Shown: one piece after another, positions 16,681 to 24,171 of the stretch | How positions within the stretch are numbered: position 1 is the first letter of the stretch | Layout of the letters: each line of letters begins with the position of its first letter | DNA from: Pseudomonadota bacterium | GTDB lineage: Bacteria; Pseudomonadota; Alphaproteobacteria; Acetobacterales; Acetobacteraceae | Reading direction: 5' to 3' | Assembly: GCA_021815825.1 (NCBI GenBank) | Contig: JAKAZO010000029.1 | Location: 1 to 33,121 of the forward strand | Length of the DNA stretch: 33,121 nucleotides | Program-made: the position numbers and the translations under genes | The notes under the pieces: model-generated | Seen by the model: the letters and a program-made list of their open reading frames with translations, nothing else | What the model was told of the DNA's origin: nothing | Databases searched by the model: none

Positions 16681-19040
16681 CACGCGACGCCTTCCTGAGC
16701 GTGGGTCTGTTCTCGGGCCAGTTCGCGCGCCAGGCGCTGCTCGCGCCGGCGCACGGCGAGAGCTTCGAGCAGCCGGTCGGGCGTGACCGGCAGCGTCTCG
16801 AGCCGCAGCCCGATCGCGTCGGCGATGGCATTGACGAGGGCAGGCAGGAAACCGGCGAGCGCGCCCTCGCTCGCTTCCTTGGCGCCGAAAGGCCCGTTCG
16901 GATCGATGCTCTCGACGATATGCAGCGCGATCGGCGGTGATTCGACGATGCTGGGTACGCGGTAGTCGAGCAGGCTGCCGTGCAACGCGAGGCCACGCTC
17001 ATAGCGCGTCTCCTCGCCGATCGCCTGGCCCATGCCCATCCAGACCGCGCCCTGCATCTGACCCTCGACGGCGAGCGGGTTGATGGCGAAGCCGCAATCC
17101 TGCGCCACCCAGACCTGTTCGACCGTCACCATGCCGGTGTCGATATCGACCGCGACTTCCACCACCTGCGCGGCGTAGCTGAAGCCCATGGTGGACCCGA
17201 CGGCGCCGCCCTTGTGTTTACCGCCCTGGAATTCGACCGGACAGGTGAAGCTGCCTTTGGCGGTGATCGCGCCGCCTTCGCGCGCAAGGGCAGCGCGCGC
17301 GACGTCGGCGAAGGGCAGGCCCGGGCCGTCGTCGCCGATGTGCCGGAAGGTCTCGTGCTCACACTCGATCGTGTCGGCCGGCACGCCGAGCGGCTCGGCC
17401 GCCGCCGCCAGGAGCTGGGCCCGCAGGGCGCGCGCGGCGTCGATCGTGGCGTTGCCGACCATGAACGTGACGCGCGAGGAATAGGAGCCGTTGTCCTTCG
17501 GCGTGAGCATGCTGTCGGCGGCGACCACCCGCACCCGGTCGAGCCGTATGCCGAGTACCTCGGCCGCGGCCTGTGCCATCACTGTGCTCGATCCCTGCCC
17601 GATATCCGCCGCCCCGGTCAGCAGCGTGATGCCGCCATCGAAATCGAGCCGCAGATGAACGACCGCGTGCGGCTCGCCGGTCCAGTGGATCGGCTTGGCT
17701 GCGCCGCTGACATAATGCGAACAGGCCATGCCGAGGCCACGACCAGGCTCGAGGCGTCCACGCCGGGCGGTCCAGCCGCTCGCCCGCTCCACCCAGTCGA
17801 GACACTCGCCGAGACCGTAGCTTTCGACCCGCAGTCCGTTCTGCGTCTCGGTCGGTGCGCTCAGGAGATTCTGCCGCCGCACGGCGAAGGGATCGAGGCC
17901 GGCTTCGCCCGCCATGCTGTCGAGCAGGGCCTCGAAGGCGAAACGCACATCGACCGAACCGTGCCCGCGCATCGCCCCGCAAGGCGGCAGGTTGGCGTAG
18001 ACCCGCCAGCCATCATAGGCGATCGCCGGAATATCGTAGAGCCCCTGCAGCAGCGAGCCGGCATAGAGGATCGTCACGATTCCGTAGCCCGCATACGCCC
18101 CACCGCGCTGGACGACCTCGCAGGCGCAGGCGGTGAGGCGGCCCGCGCGCGTCATGCCGAGCTTGAGCCGCACTTCGGTTTCCGGTCGGCCGCGATGGGT
18201 GAGAAAGGTTTCCTCCCGCGACAGCAGCAGGCGGACCCTGCCGCCGGCGGCGCGCGCCAGCAGGGCAGCGATGATTTCGAAATTGAGCGTTTCGACGCGG
18301 GCGCCGAAGCCGCCGCCGACGAACGGCTTGACCACGCGGATGCGGCTCATGTCCATGTCGAGACAGCGCGCCAGCATCAGGTGCACGTAGTATGGCACCT
18401 GCGTCGTGCTCCAGATGGTGAGGTGGTCGCGGGCGGTGTCATACGCGACCAGCGCGCCGTTCAGTTCCATCTGGCCGTGCGCGATTTCGGCGCAGCGATA
18501 GACCTGTTCGCGTACCAGATCGGCCGCGGCGAAGCCGGCTTCGACATCGCCGAAGCGGTGATGCACGGCGCGCTCGATGTTGCCGGGCTTGTTCGCGTGC
18601 AGCGGAACGGCATCGGGCGCGCGGGCGGCCTCTGCCGTGTAGTAGGCAGGGAGTTCCTCGACCTCGAGGCGGATCAGCCGCATCGCCTCTGCCGCCGTGG
18701 CCTCGTCCTCCGCCGCAACCGCTGCCACCGGCTCGCCGCGGTAGCGCACGATCTCGCGTGCGAGCGGATATTCGTTCATCGCGATCGGCAGCACGCCATA
18801 GGTGAAGGCGCAATCGTCGCCGGTGACGACGGCGTGCACGCCAGGCAGGGCGCGCGCGGCGCTGGTATCGATGGCCAGGATGCGGGCGTGGCTGAAGGGG
18901 CTGCGCAGGATCCGCCCCACCAGCGCGCCGGCCGCCGGAAGATCGGCGGTGTATTTTGCCTGGCCGGTCACCTTCTCGATGCCGTCGATCAGCGGCGTGG
19001 GCTGGCCCACCACCTCGCGGGTGTTGCGCATCGCGGTCAT
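16680..19040 (-). CDS. hcrA: 4-hydroxybenzoyl-CoA reductase, alpha (molybdopterin) subunit
   Basis: A 786-residue Mo-cofactor subunit of the xanthine oxidase family. In the complex it reductively removes the 4-hydroxyl group from 4-hydroxybenzoyl-CoA to yield benzoyl-CoA. Seen: [18 protein letters not shown] at the N-terminus, [13 protein letters not shown] (Mo-pterin contact), [43 protein letters not shown] and the C-terminal active-site Glu in [12 protein letters not shown]. The start is ATG 19040, which overlaps the hcrC stop by 4 bases (ATGA). The frame is open further upstream, but that part lies inside hcrC. Length is close to known HcrA proteins. The order is hcrC-hcrA-hcrB, all overlapping. 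Confidence 0.93.
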   Translation of the reverse strand: MTAMRNTREVVGQPTPLIDGIEKVTGQAKYTADLPAAGALVGRILRSPFSHARILAIDTSAARALPGVHAVVTGDDCAFTYGVLPIAMNEYPLAREIVRYRGEPVAAVAAEDEATAAEAMRLIRLEVEELPAYYTAEAARAPDAVPLHANKPGNIERAVHHRFGDVEAGFAAADLVREQVYRCAEIAHGQMELNGALVAYDTARDHLTIWSTTQVPYYVHLMLARCLDMDMSRIRVVKPFVGGGFGARVETLNFEIIAALLARAAGGRVRLLLSREETFLTHRGRPETEVRLKLGMTRAGRLTACACEVVQRGGAYAGYGIVTILYAGSLLQGLYDIPAIAYDGWRVYANLPPCGAMRGHGSVDVRFAFEALLDSMAGEAGLDPFAVRRQNLLSAPTETQNGLRVESYGLGECLDWVERASGWTARRGRLEPGRGLGMACSHYVSGAAKPIHWTGEPHAVVHLRLDFDGGITLLTGAADIGQGSSTVMAQAAAEVLGIRLDRVRVVAADSMLTPKDNGSYSSRVTFMVGNATIDAARALRAQLLAAAAEPLGVPADTIECEHETFRHIGDDGPGLPFADVARAALAREGGAITAKGSFTCPVEFQGGKHKGGAVGSTMGFSYAAQVVEVAVDIDTGMVTVEQVWVAQDCGFAINPLAVEGQMQGAVWMGMGQAIGEETRYERGLALHGSLLDYRVPSIVESPPIALHIVESIDPNGPFGAKEASEGALAGFLPALVNAIADAIGLRLETLPVTPDRLLEALAVRRREQRLARELAREQTHAQEGVA

Positions 19041-19516
19041 GGTGCTCCTCGGGCTGCGTCCTGTATCGCCTCGATGATCTTCACGTAGCCGGTGCAGCGG
19101 CAGATGTTGCCGGCAAGGGCCGCGCGAATCTCCGCGACGCTCGGATCGGGGTTGCGGCGCAGCAGACCGTCGGCGGCCATCACCATGCCGGGGGTGCAAT
19201 AGCCGCACTGGGTACCGAGCCGTTCGTGGAAGGCCCGCTGGAGGCGGCTCATCCGACCGTTCTCGGCCAGGCCCTCGATGGTCTCGACGCCGTGCCCATC
19301 ACATTCCTGGGTGCGGGTCAGGCAGGCGAGCCGCGGAGTTCCATCGATCAAGACGGTACACGCGCCGCACTCACCGCCGTCGCAGCCGCGCTTGGTGCCG
19401 GTGAGGCCGAGCGCCTCGCGCAGCGTATCCAGCAACAGGACATTATCGGCGACCAGCACTTCCTGCGCGCGGCCATTGAGGCAAAACGCACGCACCTGTT
19501 TTGTGGCCTGGGTCAT
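19037..19516 (-). CDS. hcrC: 4-hydroxybenzoyl-CoA reductase, gamma (2x 2Fe-2S) subunit
   Basis: A 159-residue small iron-sulfur subunit. The plant-type [2Fe-2S] site is [18 protein letters not shown] with the partner Cys in RLACL; the second [2Fe-2S] site is [11 protein letters not shown] and [11 protein letters not shown]. Length and motif order match HcrC/CoxS-type subunits. The frame is open for 70 more codons upstream, but ATG 19516 starts at the normal N-terminus; no strong ribosome site precedes it, so initiation may depend on the leader. It is the first gene of the hcrCAB operon. Its leader region carries an FNR-type site (19658-19671) and a dyad (19609-19636). Confidence 0.92.
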   Translation of the reverse strand: MTQATKQVRAFCLNGRAQEVLVADNVLLLDTLREALGLTGTKRGCDGGECGACTVLIDGTPRLACLTRTQECDGHGVETIEGLAENGRMSRLQRAFHERLGTQCGYCTPGMVMAADGLLRRNPDPSVAEIRAALAGNICRCTGYVKIIEAIQDAARGAP

Positions 19517-19608
19517 GCTACGGACCACGCGGAAGGCTTGGCAGGCGTCGCTCGCAGGCGGAATCGGTCTGGTTGCATCCGCATCCTCCTCAGCCGCCGG
19601 CGGCTGTC

Positions 19609-19636
19609 CTAAATCGGCATTGCTATGCGTATTTAG
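19609..19636 (-). promoter_or_regulatory. Imperfect dyad in the hcrC promoter region
   Basis: CTAAATCGGCAT (19609-19620) and ATGCGTATTTAG (19625-19636) pair at 10 of 12 positions around TGCT. If the FNR-type site at 19658-19671 is centred at -41.5, transcription would start near 19623 and the minus-strand hexamer TAAATA (19635-19630) would lie at -10. The dyad would then cover the promoter core and start point, as expected for a repressor operator. Confidence 0.5.
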
Positions 19637-19657
19637 CGCCGTCGCGGGCACGTGTGG

Positions 19658-19671
19658 TTGATCCAGATCAA
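19658..19671. promoter_or_regulatory. FNR/AadR-type binding site upstream of hcrC
   Basis: TTGATCCAGATCAA is a perfect TTGAT-N4-ATCAA inverted repeat, the consensus of FNR-family anaerobic activators. It lies about 145 bases upstream of the hcrC start codon in the 277-bp gap between the aryl-CoA ligase stop and hcrC. In Rhodopseudomonas, AadR (an FNR homologue) activates 4-hydroxybenzoate and benzoate genes, so the position makes sense. Confidence 0.8.
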
Positions 19672-19793
19672 GGCAGGCGGAGGATTTTGCGAGCGCGCGA
19701 TCCATATCCGACGATGCGCGGGCCACGCTCTATCCGGTTGTCCGGCCGCGGCACTTCACCTCGCCAGCCGACTTCGTCCGACGGGATGTTGCT

Positions 19794-21422
19794 CTACGCA
19801 CGTTCCATCGCCACTGGCTGATCGGACCCCGCGGCGGGGCCTGGCGGGGGGCGCTGGCGCAGCACGAAACGCTGGATCTTGCCGGTCGCGGTCTTTGGCA
19901 GATCCGGCACGAGATGCACCCAGCGCGGATATTTGTATGGCGCGAGCCGGGCCTTGCAGTGACGCACCAGCGCGGCCTCGAGGCCGAGCGGGACCGCGCC
20001 GTCCGGGTTCGAGGGCACGATCCAGGCCTCCGGCTTCACGAGCCCGTCAGCGTCCTCGCGCCCGACGACCGCCGCCTCCAGCACGCCCGGGTGCTCGATC
20101 AGCACGGCCTCGATCTCGACCGGCGAGCACCAGATCCCGCCGACCTTCAGCATGTCGTCGCTGCGGCCGCTATAGGTGTAGGTGCCGTCGGCATCGAGGC
20201 GATAGGTGTCCCCGGTGTCGAGCCAGCCATCGACCAGGGTCGGTCGGGTGTTGCGCCAGTAGCATTTGGCGATCGATTCGCCGCGCACGAGCAGCCGCCC
20301 GGCGCAGCCCGGTGGCAATTCGGCGCCCTGCTCATCGACGATTTTCAGCTCATAGCCGGGCACGGCGCGCCCGGTGCTGCCGGGCTTCACATCGCCCGGC
20401 CGATTGGAAATGTACATGTGGGTGGCCTCGGTCGAGCCGATGCCGTCGATGATCTCGGTGCCGGTGAGCCGGCGCCAGGCCTCCAACAGATGTGCCGGCA
20501 GCGCCTCGCCGGCAGAGACGCAGAAACGCAGCGACGAGAGGTCCGGTCGCAGGCGCTGAAACTCGGCGATCTGACGCGCGAACAAGGTCGGCACGCCGAA
20601 GAAGACGCTCGGACGGAAGCGTTCGATCGCCGCGAACGTGCTCTCCGGCGTCGGGCGGTCAGGCATCAGCACCGTCGTGCCGCCGACCCATAGCGGGAAG
20701 CCCATCGCATTGCCGAGCCCGTAGGCGAAGAACAGCTTGGCGGCCGAAAAGAAGACATCTTCCCGGTGGACCCCGATCGTCTCGACGCCGTAGCGCTGGC
20801 AGGAGACCGCGAGGTCACGCTGGGCATGCACCGCGCCCTTCGGCCGGCCGGTCGAGCCGGAGGAATAGAGCCAGTAGCATTCATCCTCGGGCGCCGCCGG
20901 TGCCACATCGAGCTCAGCGTCGGCCTGCGCCATGAGCGCGGGTAGCGCGCTGCCGCCGCCCTCGGTGCGCACCACGACCGGCGGGCGATGGCGGGCGGCG
21001 GCGAGTGCCGGCTCGATCTCGGCGGCGAGTTCGGGCGAGTAGACCAAGCCGGCGCAGGCGGAATCCTCAATGAGCCAGCCATAGTCCGCGGCCCGCAGCA
21101 GCGTATTGAGCGGCACCGGGACGATGCCGGCCTTGATCGCGCCCCAGAACAGATAGAAGAACGCGGGACCGTCCAGTACCACCATCAGCATCCGGCCACC
21201 GCGCGGGATCCCGGATGCCAGCAGTGCGCTGCCGCAGCGTGCCACCCGCTCGGCGAGCGCGGCGTAGGTCACCTCCTCGGCGGCGGTGCGGATGGCAACG
21301 GATGCTCCCCGGCCCTCGCGGACATGGCGATCGATGAAAGCGGCCGCGGCGTTGAAGCGCGGCGCGAAGCGCAGGCGGCTGCCGGATGGATCCGACTCGA
21401 CGGCGATGGTATTATCCTGCAT
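19794..21422 (-). CDS. Benzoate/4-hydroxybenzoate-CoA ligase
   Basis: A 542-residue aryl-CoA ligase of the BadA/HbaA type (ANL superfamily), activating an aromatic acid to its CoA ester with ATP. Seen: FNAAAAFIDRHVREG at the N-terminus, YSSGSTGRPKGAVHAQ (phosphate loop), FSAAKLFFAYGLGNAM, a phrase characteristic of benzoate-CoA ligases, SAGEALPAHLLEAW, DGIGSTEATHMYISNRP, SGRSDDMLKVGGIWCSP (hinge) and the catalytic Lys in PKTATGKIQRF. ATG 21422 follows AGGAGCAGGAA. Benzoate and 4-hydroxybenzoate ligases are too alike to separate here, so no symbol is given; the position just upstream of hcrCAB favours 4-hydroxybenzoate, and many such enzymes take both. It is 277 bp upstream of hcrC on the same strand and divergent from the GNAT gene; the 235-bp divergent gap shows no FNR-type site. 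Confidence 0.88.
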   Translation of the reverse strand: MQDNTIAVESDPSGSRLRFAPRFNAAAAFIDRHVREGRGASVAIRTAAEEVTYAALAERVARCGSALLASGIPRGGRMLMVVLDGPAFFYLFWGAIKAGIVPVPLNTLLRAADYGWLIEDSACAGLVYSPELAAEIEPALAAARHRPPVVVRTEGGGSALPALMAQADAELDVAPAAPEDECYWLYSSGSTGRPKGAVHAQRDLAVSCQRYGVETIGVHREDVFFSAAKLFFAYGLGNAMGFPLWVGGTTVLMPDRPTPESTFAAIERFRPSVFFGVPTLFARQIAEFQRLRPDLSSLRFCVSAGEALPAHLLEAWRRLTGTEIIDGIGSTEATHMYISNRPGDVKPGSTGRAVPGYELKIVDEQGAELPPGCAGRLLVRGESIAKCYWRNTRPTLVDGWLDTGDTYRLDADGTYTYSGRSDDMLKVGGIWCSPVEIEAVLIEHPGVLEAAVVGREDADGLVKPEAWIVPSNPDGAVPLGLEAALVRHCKARLAPYKYPRWVHLVPDLPKTATGKIQRFVLRQRPPPGPAAGSDQPVAMERA

Positions 21423-21657
21423 TTCCTGCTCCTGTTTCCGCGGCCGTGCCGGGCCCGGATCGACCGCGCCGGGTCTGGCTGGCCCGCGTCGGAAAATGGC
21501 GCTGTGACGGCGGTTTCGTCCGCCAGCCGGCTGCGGCCACCAGGCGGAATGGGGTCTGCACGGGGTGGTGACGTTGAACGCCCGGGCCTGGCGTTGCTAA
21601 GCAGAGTGGTCGCGGCGAGGACTCGGCGCGTCGCGTAAGGTCACGCCGGGAGTGGAC

Positions 21658-22140
21658 ATGGCACGACGAGCGGTGAGGGCGCCCACGACGAAGGGCGAGG
21701 CAGAGATCGTAATCCGGGCCGCGACCGCCGCGGATGTGCCCGGTGTGATCGCGCTCGATGAGGAGGTCACCGGCCTGCTCAAAGCGGACTACTGGCGGGA
21801 CATGTTCGAGCGCTACGGCGCGCGGCGCCGCGAGTCCCGCTTCTTTCTGGTAGCCGTTGCCGCCGGGCGCATCGATGGATTCATCATCGGCGAGGTGCGC
21901 GCCTGGGAGTTCGGCTCCTCGCCCAGCGGCTGGATCTTCGCCGTGCAGGTGCGGTCGCAGCTTCGCGTCCACGGTCTCGGCTCGCGTCTGTTCGCCGCGG
22001 TTTGCGACTGTTTCCGCGCCGCCGGTGTGGATCGCGTACGCACCATGGTGGCGCGCGACAATACCGTGATCCACTCCTTCTTCCGCAGCCAGGGGATGAC
22101 GGCGGGGCCATTCATCGAACTGGAGATGCGCTTTGACTGA
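21658..22140 (+). CDS. badL: GNAT acetyltransferase, BadL-like
   Basis: A 160-residue single-domain GNAT protein. The fold is recognisable from IVIRAATAADVPGVIALDEEVTG (strand 1/helix 1), the acetyl-CoA site VRSQLRVHGLGSRLFAAV and NTVIHSFFRSQGM near the C-terminus. It is followed 39 bp downstream by an Rrf2-type regulator; this pairing matches badL-badM in Rhodopseudomonas palustris, where BadL N-acetylates aminobenzoates. The symbol is given on this gene order and fold, so it is tentative. ATG 21658 is preferred over GTG 21652 because GGGAG lies 5 bases before it. Gene order suggests a role in keeping amino-substituted aromatics from entering or inducing the pathway. Confidence 0.7.
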   Translation: MARRAVRAPTTKGEAEIVIRAATAADVPGVIALDEEVTGLLKADYWRDMFERYGARRRESRFFLVAVAAGRIDGFIIGEVRAWEFGSSPSGWIFAVQVRSQLRVHGLGSRLFAAVCDCFRAAGVDRVRTMVARDNTVIHSFFRSQGMTAGPFIELEMRFD

Positions 22141-22179
22141 CGGTTTCATCCTGGTCCCCGAACACAGCCTGGTGCTGGC

Positions 22180-22638
22180 ATGAGGCTCCAGAAGGCTACT
22201 GCCTTCGCCCTCTATGCCGTGCTCGAACTCGCCGCCGACCCGGCGCGCCAGATCACCGCGGTCGAAATCGCTGAAAAATACGGCATCTCCGCGCACCATC
22301 TGGCCAAGGTGCTGCGCGATCTCGGCCGTGCCGGTCTGGTCGATGCGGTGCGTGGCGTCGGCGGCGGCTACCGTTTCGCGGGCAACGCCAAGCGGCTTAC
22401 GCTGATGGATGTGATCCGGCTGTTCGAGGATATCAGCGCCGACACGACTGAACCGCCGCCGTCGGCCGCCGCACAGGACATCGCCCAGGGACTGAGTTTC
22501 GTGCTCGCCGAGCTCGACAGCCAGACAGCGGCGACGCTCCGCTCCATCAGCCTGTCGACGATGCTGAAGCTGATCGCCCGCCGCCCCTGGGCGACGGATG
22601 ACGAACCGGGCCCGACGCGGCAGCCGGCGCGGCGCTGA
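22180..22638 (+). CDS. badM: Rrf2-family transcriptional regulator, BadM-like
   Basis: A 152-residue winged-helix regulator. The N-terminus MRLQKATAFALYAVLELA and the helix-turn-helix VEIAEKYGISAHHLAKVLRDLGRAGLV followed by the wing RGVGGGYRFA are typical of Rrf2. BadM of R. palustris, of the same family and gene position, represses the benzoyl-CoA reductase operon. There is no Cys anywhere in this protein, so it cannot hold the Fe-S cluster used by IscR or NsrR; it would have to sense a small molecule or another signal. It follows the BadL-like gene by 39 bp and ends 13 bp before the convergent padD-like gene. A likely target is the dyad at 27534-27563, but this is inference. Confidence 0.72.
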   Translation: MRLQKATAFALYAVLELAADPARQITAVEIAEKYGISAHHLAKVLRDLGRAGLVDAVRGVGGGYRFAGNAKRLTLMDVIRLFEDISADTTEPPPSAAAQDIAQGLSFVLAELDSQTAATLRSISLSTMLKLIARRPWATDDEPGPTRQPARR

Positions 22639-22651
22639 GGCGACGGCCACG

Positions 22652-23521
22652 TCACGATCTCGACGGTCGCCAGGCGCGGACATCGCCGCCGCCGCGCATT
22701 GGCATTACCGGGATCGCGACCGGGCGGGTGAATGCGGCACGCGTGATCAGCACCGCCTTCAGGCCCCAGCCGCCCCCCGCGGCCAGCGCCCCGGCTGCGG
22801 CGGCGAGGCTGGCGCTGGCGCCCGGGGCAAACCGGGCTGCCGCCAGCGCCAGCACCATCACGGCCATGGCGGTGATCTGCGCCGCCCGCGTGCCGCGGGC
22901 GGAGGCACTTTCGAACGCGGCGAGGCTGGGCTGGGCCAGCTTGGTGCTCGCCAGCCCCTCGCGATAGGCGCGCCATGCCGCCTCCCGCGCCAGCGCGGCG
23001 AGCAGCGCACAGGTGATCGCGGCGATGGTCGCCGTGCCGGCGAGCAGATAGAGCCCACTGCCCTCGGCAAATCCGGTGGCCAGAATGAGGGGGACGATTT
23101 CTGCCTGCCGCCACGCCGGAATGCCGCGTGCGGCGCGCAGGATGCGCGCCTGGCAGTAGAGAAAGCCGCCGGCGAGCAGCGCCGTGGCGGCCGTCGCCAA
23201 CGCGCTCGCCGTCAGGCTGGCGACCAGCCCGACCGGGAGCAGCAGCCCGGCTACGATGCCCTCGCGCGTCATCCACGAGGTCCGCGGGTGGAAAAAGACA
23301 TTCAGCGCGCGCCAGGGCCTGCCAATCTCCAGCCACACCAGGGACAGGCCGAGGAGCACGCCGGCGAGCCCGAGTGCGAGCGCGAGGCGGAACGGCGCGC
23401 CGGCAAAAGCGGCAAGCGCCGCCATGACCAGGAGCCCGGCACCGCTGCCGCCGCCAATGAAATTTCCCGCCGCGCGCAGGTCCCAGTACGATTGGCGCCG
23501 GGATGCGATGGGCTGGCTCAT
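22652..23521 (-). CDS. padD: NrfD/DmsC-like membrane subunit of Pad-type oxidoreductase
   Basis: A 289-residue, very hydrophobic protein with about eight predicted membrane helices and a short polar start (MSQPIASRRQSYWDLRAAGNF). It resembles the quinone-interacting membrane anchors of molybdoenzymes (DmsC/NrfD group). ATG 23521 overlaps the stop of the Fe-S subunit gene by 4 bases (ATGA). The frame is open 23 codons further upstream, but within the Fe-S gene. As the third subunit it would anchor the complex and pass electrons to the quinone pool. The padD name depends on the assignment of the whole operon to phenylacetyl-CoA:acceptor oxidoreductase. Confidence 0.65.
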   Translation of the reverse strand: MSQPIASRRQSYWDLRAAGNFIGGGSGAGLLVMAALAAFAGAPFRLALALGLAGVLLGLSLVWLEIGRPWRALNVFFHPRTSWMTREGIVAGLLLPVGLVASLTASALATAATALLAGGFLYCQARILRAARGIPAWRQAEIVPLILATGFAEGSGLYLLAGTATIAAITCALLAALAREAAWRAYREGLASTKLAQPSLAAFESASARGTRAAQITAMAVMVLALAAARFAPGASASLAAAAGALAAGGGWGLKAVLITRAAFTRPVAIPVMPMRGGGDVRAWRPSRS

Positions 23522-24171
23522 AGCGTTCCCTTGTCCCAGATGTAGTAGAAGCCGGGCTCGGTGCCTTCGCTCTCGTGCATGCGGAACCACTGGTTCTCAG
23601 CGAGCAGATCGGCGACCGGCCCGGCCGGGTCGTCGATGTCGCCGAAACTCAGGGCGCCGGAGATGCAGCTGTTGACGCAGAGCGGCGTTGCCTCGGGATC
23701 CTGTCCCGGCACCAGGCCGCGTGCGACGCCGGCGTCGATCCGCTTGGCGCAGAAGGTGCACTTGGTTGCGACGCCGCTGGTCTGATGGCGAATCCGCGCG
23801 GCCTCTGCGGGTGTCGGTTCATCCCCGAAGGCATAGAGCGGACGATCGATCAGGCTGCGCGCGTCGTACGGGCAGGCCATGATGCAGTAGCTGCAGCCGA
23901 TGCAGAGATCGTAGTCGATGGTGACAATGCCGTCAGGCCGCTGGCGCGTGGCGGTCGAGGGGCAGACCTCCAGGCAAGGCGGATTGGCGCAATGCTGGCA
24001 GCCTACCGGCACGAAGACCCGGCGCACATCGGGATAGGTGCCGCTCTCGAGGTCGAGCACGCGGCGCCATTGCACACCGGGCGGGGTGCCGTTGCCTTCC
24101 TTGCAGGCCGCGGTGCAGGTCTGGCAGCCGACGCAGCGGCGCAGATCCGCGACCATCACATAGCGGGTCAC
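23518..24171 (-). CDS. padC: Four-cluster ferredoxin-like electron-transfer subunit (PadC-like)
   Basis: A 217-residue iron-sulfur subunit of the DmsB/PsrB type. Four Cys groups are visible: CVGCQTCTAAC near the N-terminus, CQHCANPPCLEVC, CIGCSYCIMAC, and CTFC paired with LCVNSC, i.e. sites for four [4Fe-4S] clusters. They form a wire from the Mo subunit to the membrane subunit. The start is taken as GTG 24171, which overlaps the upstream stop (GTGA) and gives the usual TRYVMVADLRRCVGCQ N-terminus; ATG 24156 is an alternative. No signal peptide is present, in keeping with a complex facing the cytoplasm. Although the same frame is open far upstream, that part is antisense-like and inside the Mo-subunit gene. 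Confidence 0.75.
   Translation of the reverse strand: MTRYVMVADLRRCVGCQTCTAACKEGNGTPPGVQWRRVLDLESGTYPDVRRVFVPVGCQHCANPPCLEVCPSTATRQRPDGIVTIDYDLCIGCSYCIMACPYDARSLIDRPLYAFGDEPTPAEAARIRHQTSGVATKCTFCAKRIDAGVARGLVPGQDPEATPLCVNSCISGALSFGDIDDPAGPVADLLAENQWFRMHESEGTEPGFYYIWDKGTL

Noticed and set aside
16980-19088. 702-codon open frame on the plus strand opposite hcrA
   Set aside because: It mirrors hcrA codons, has no recognisable domain, and hcrA has full family motifs.
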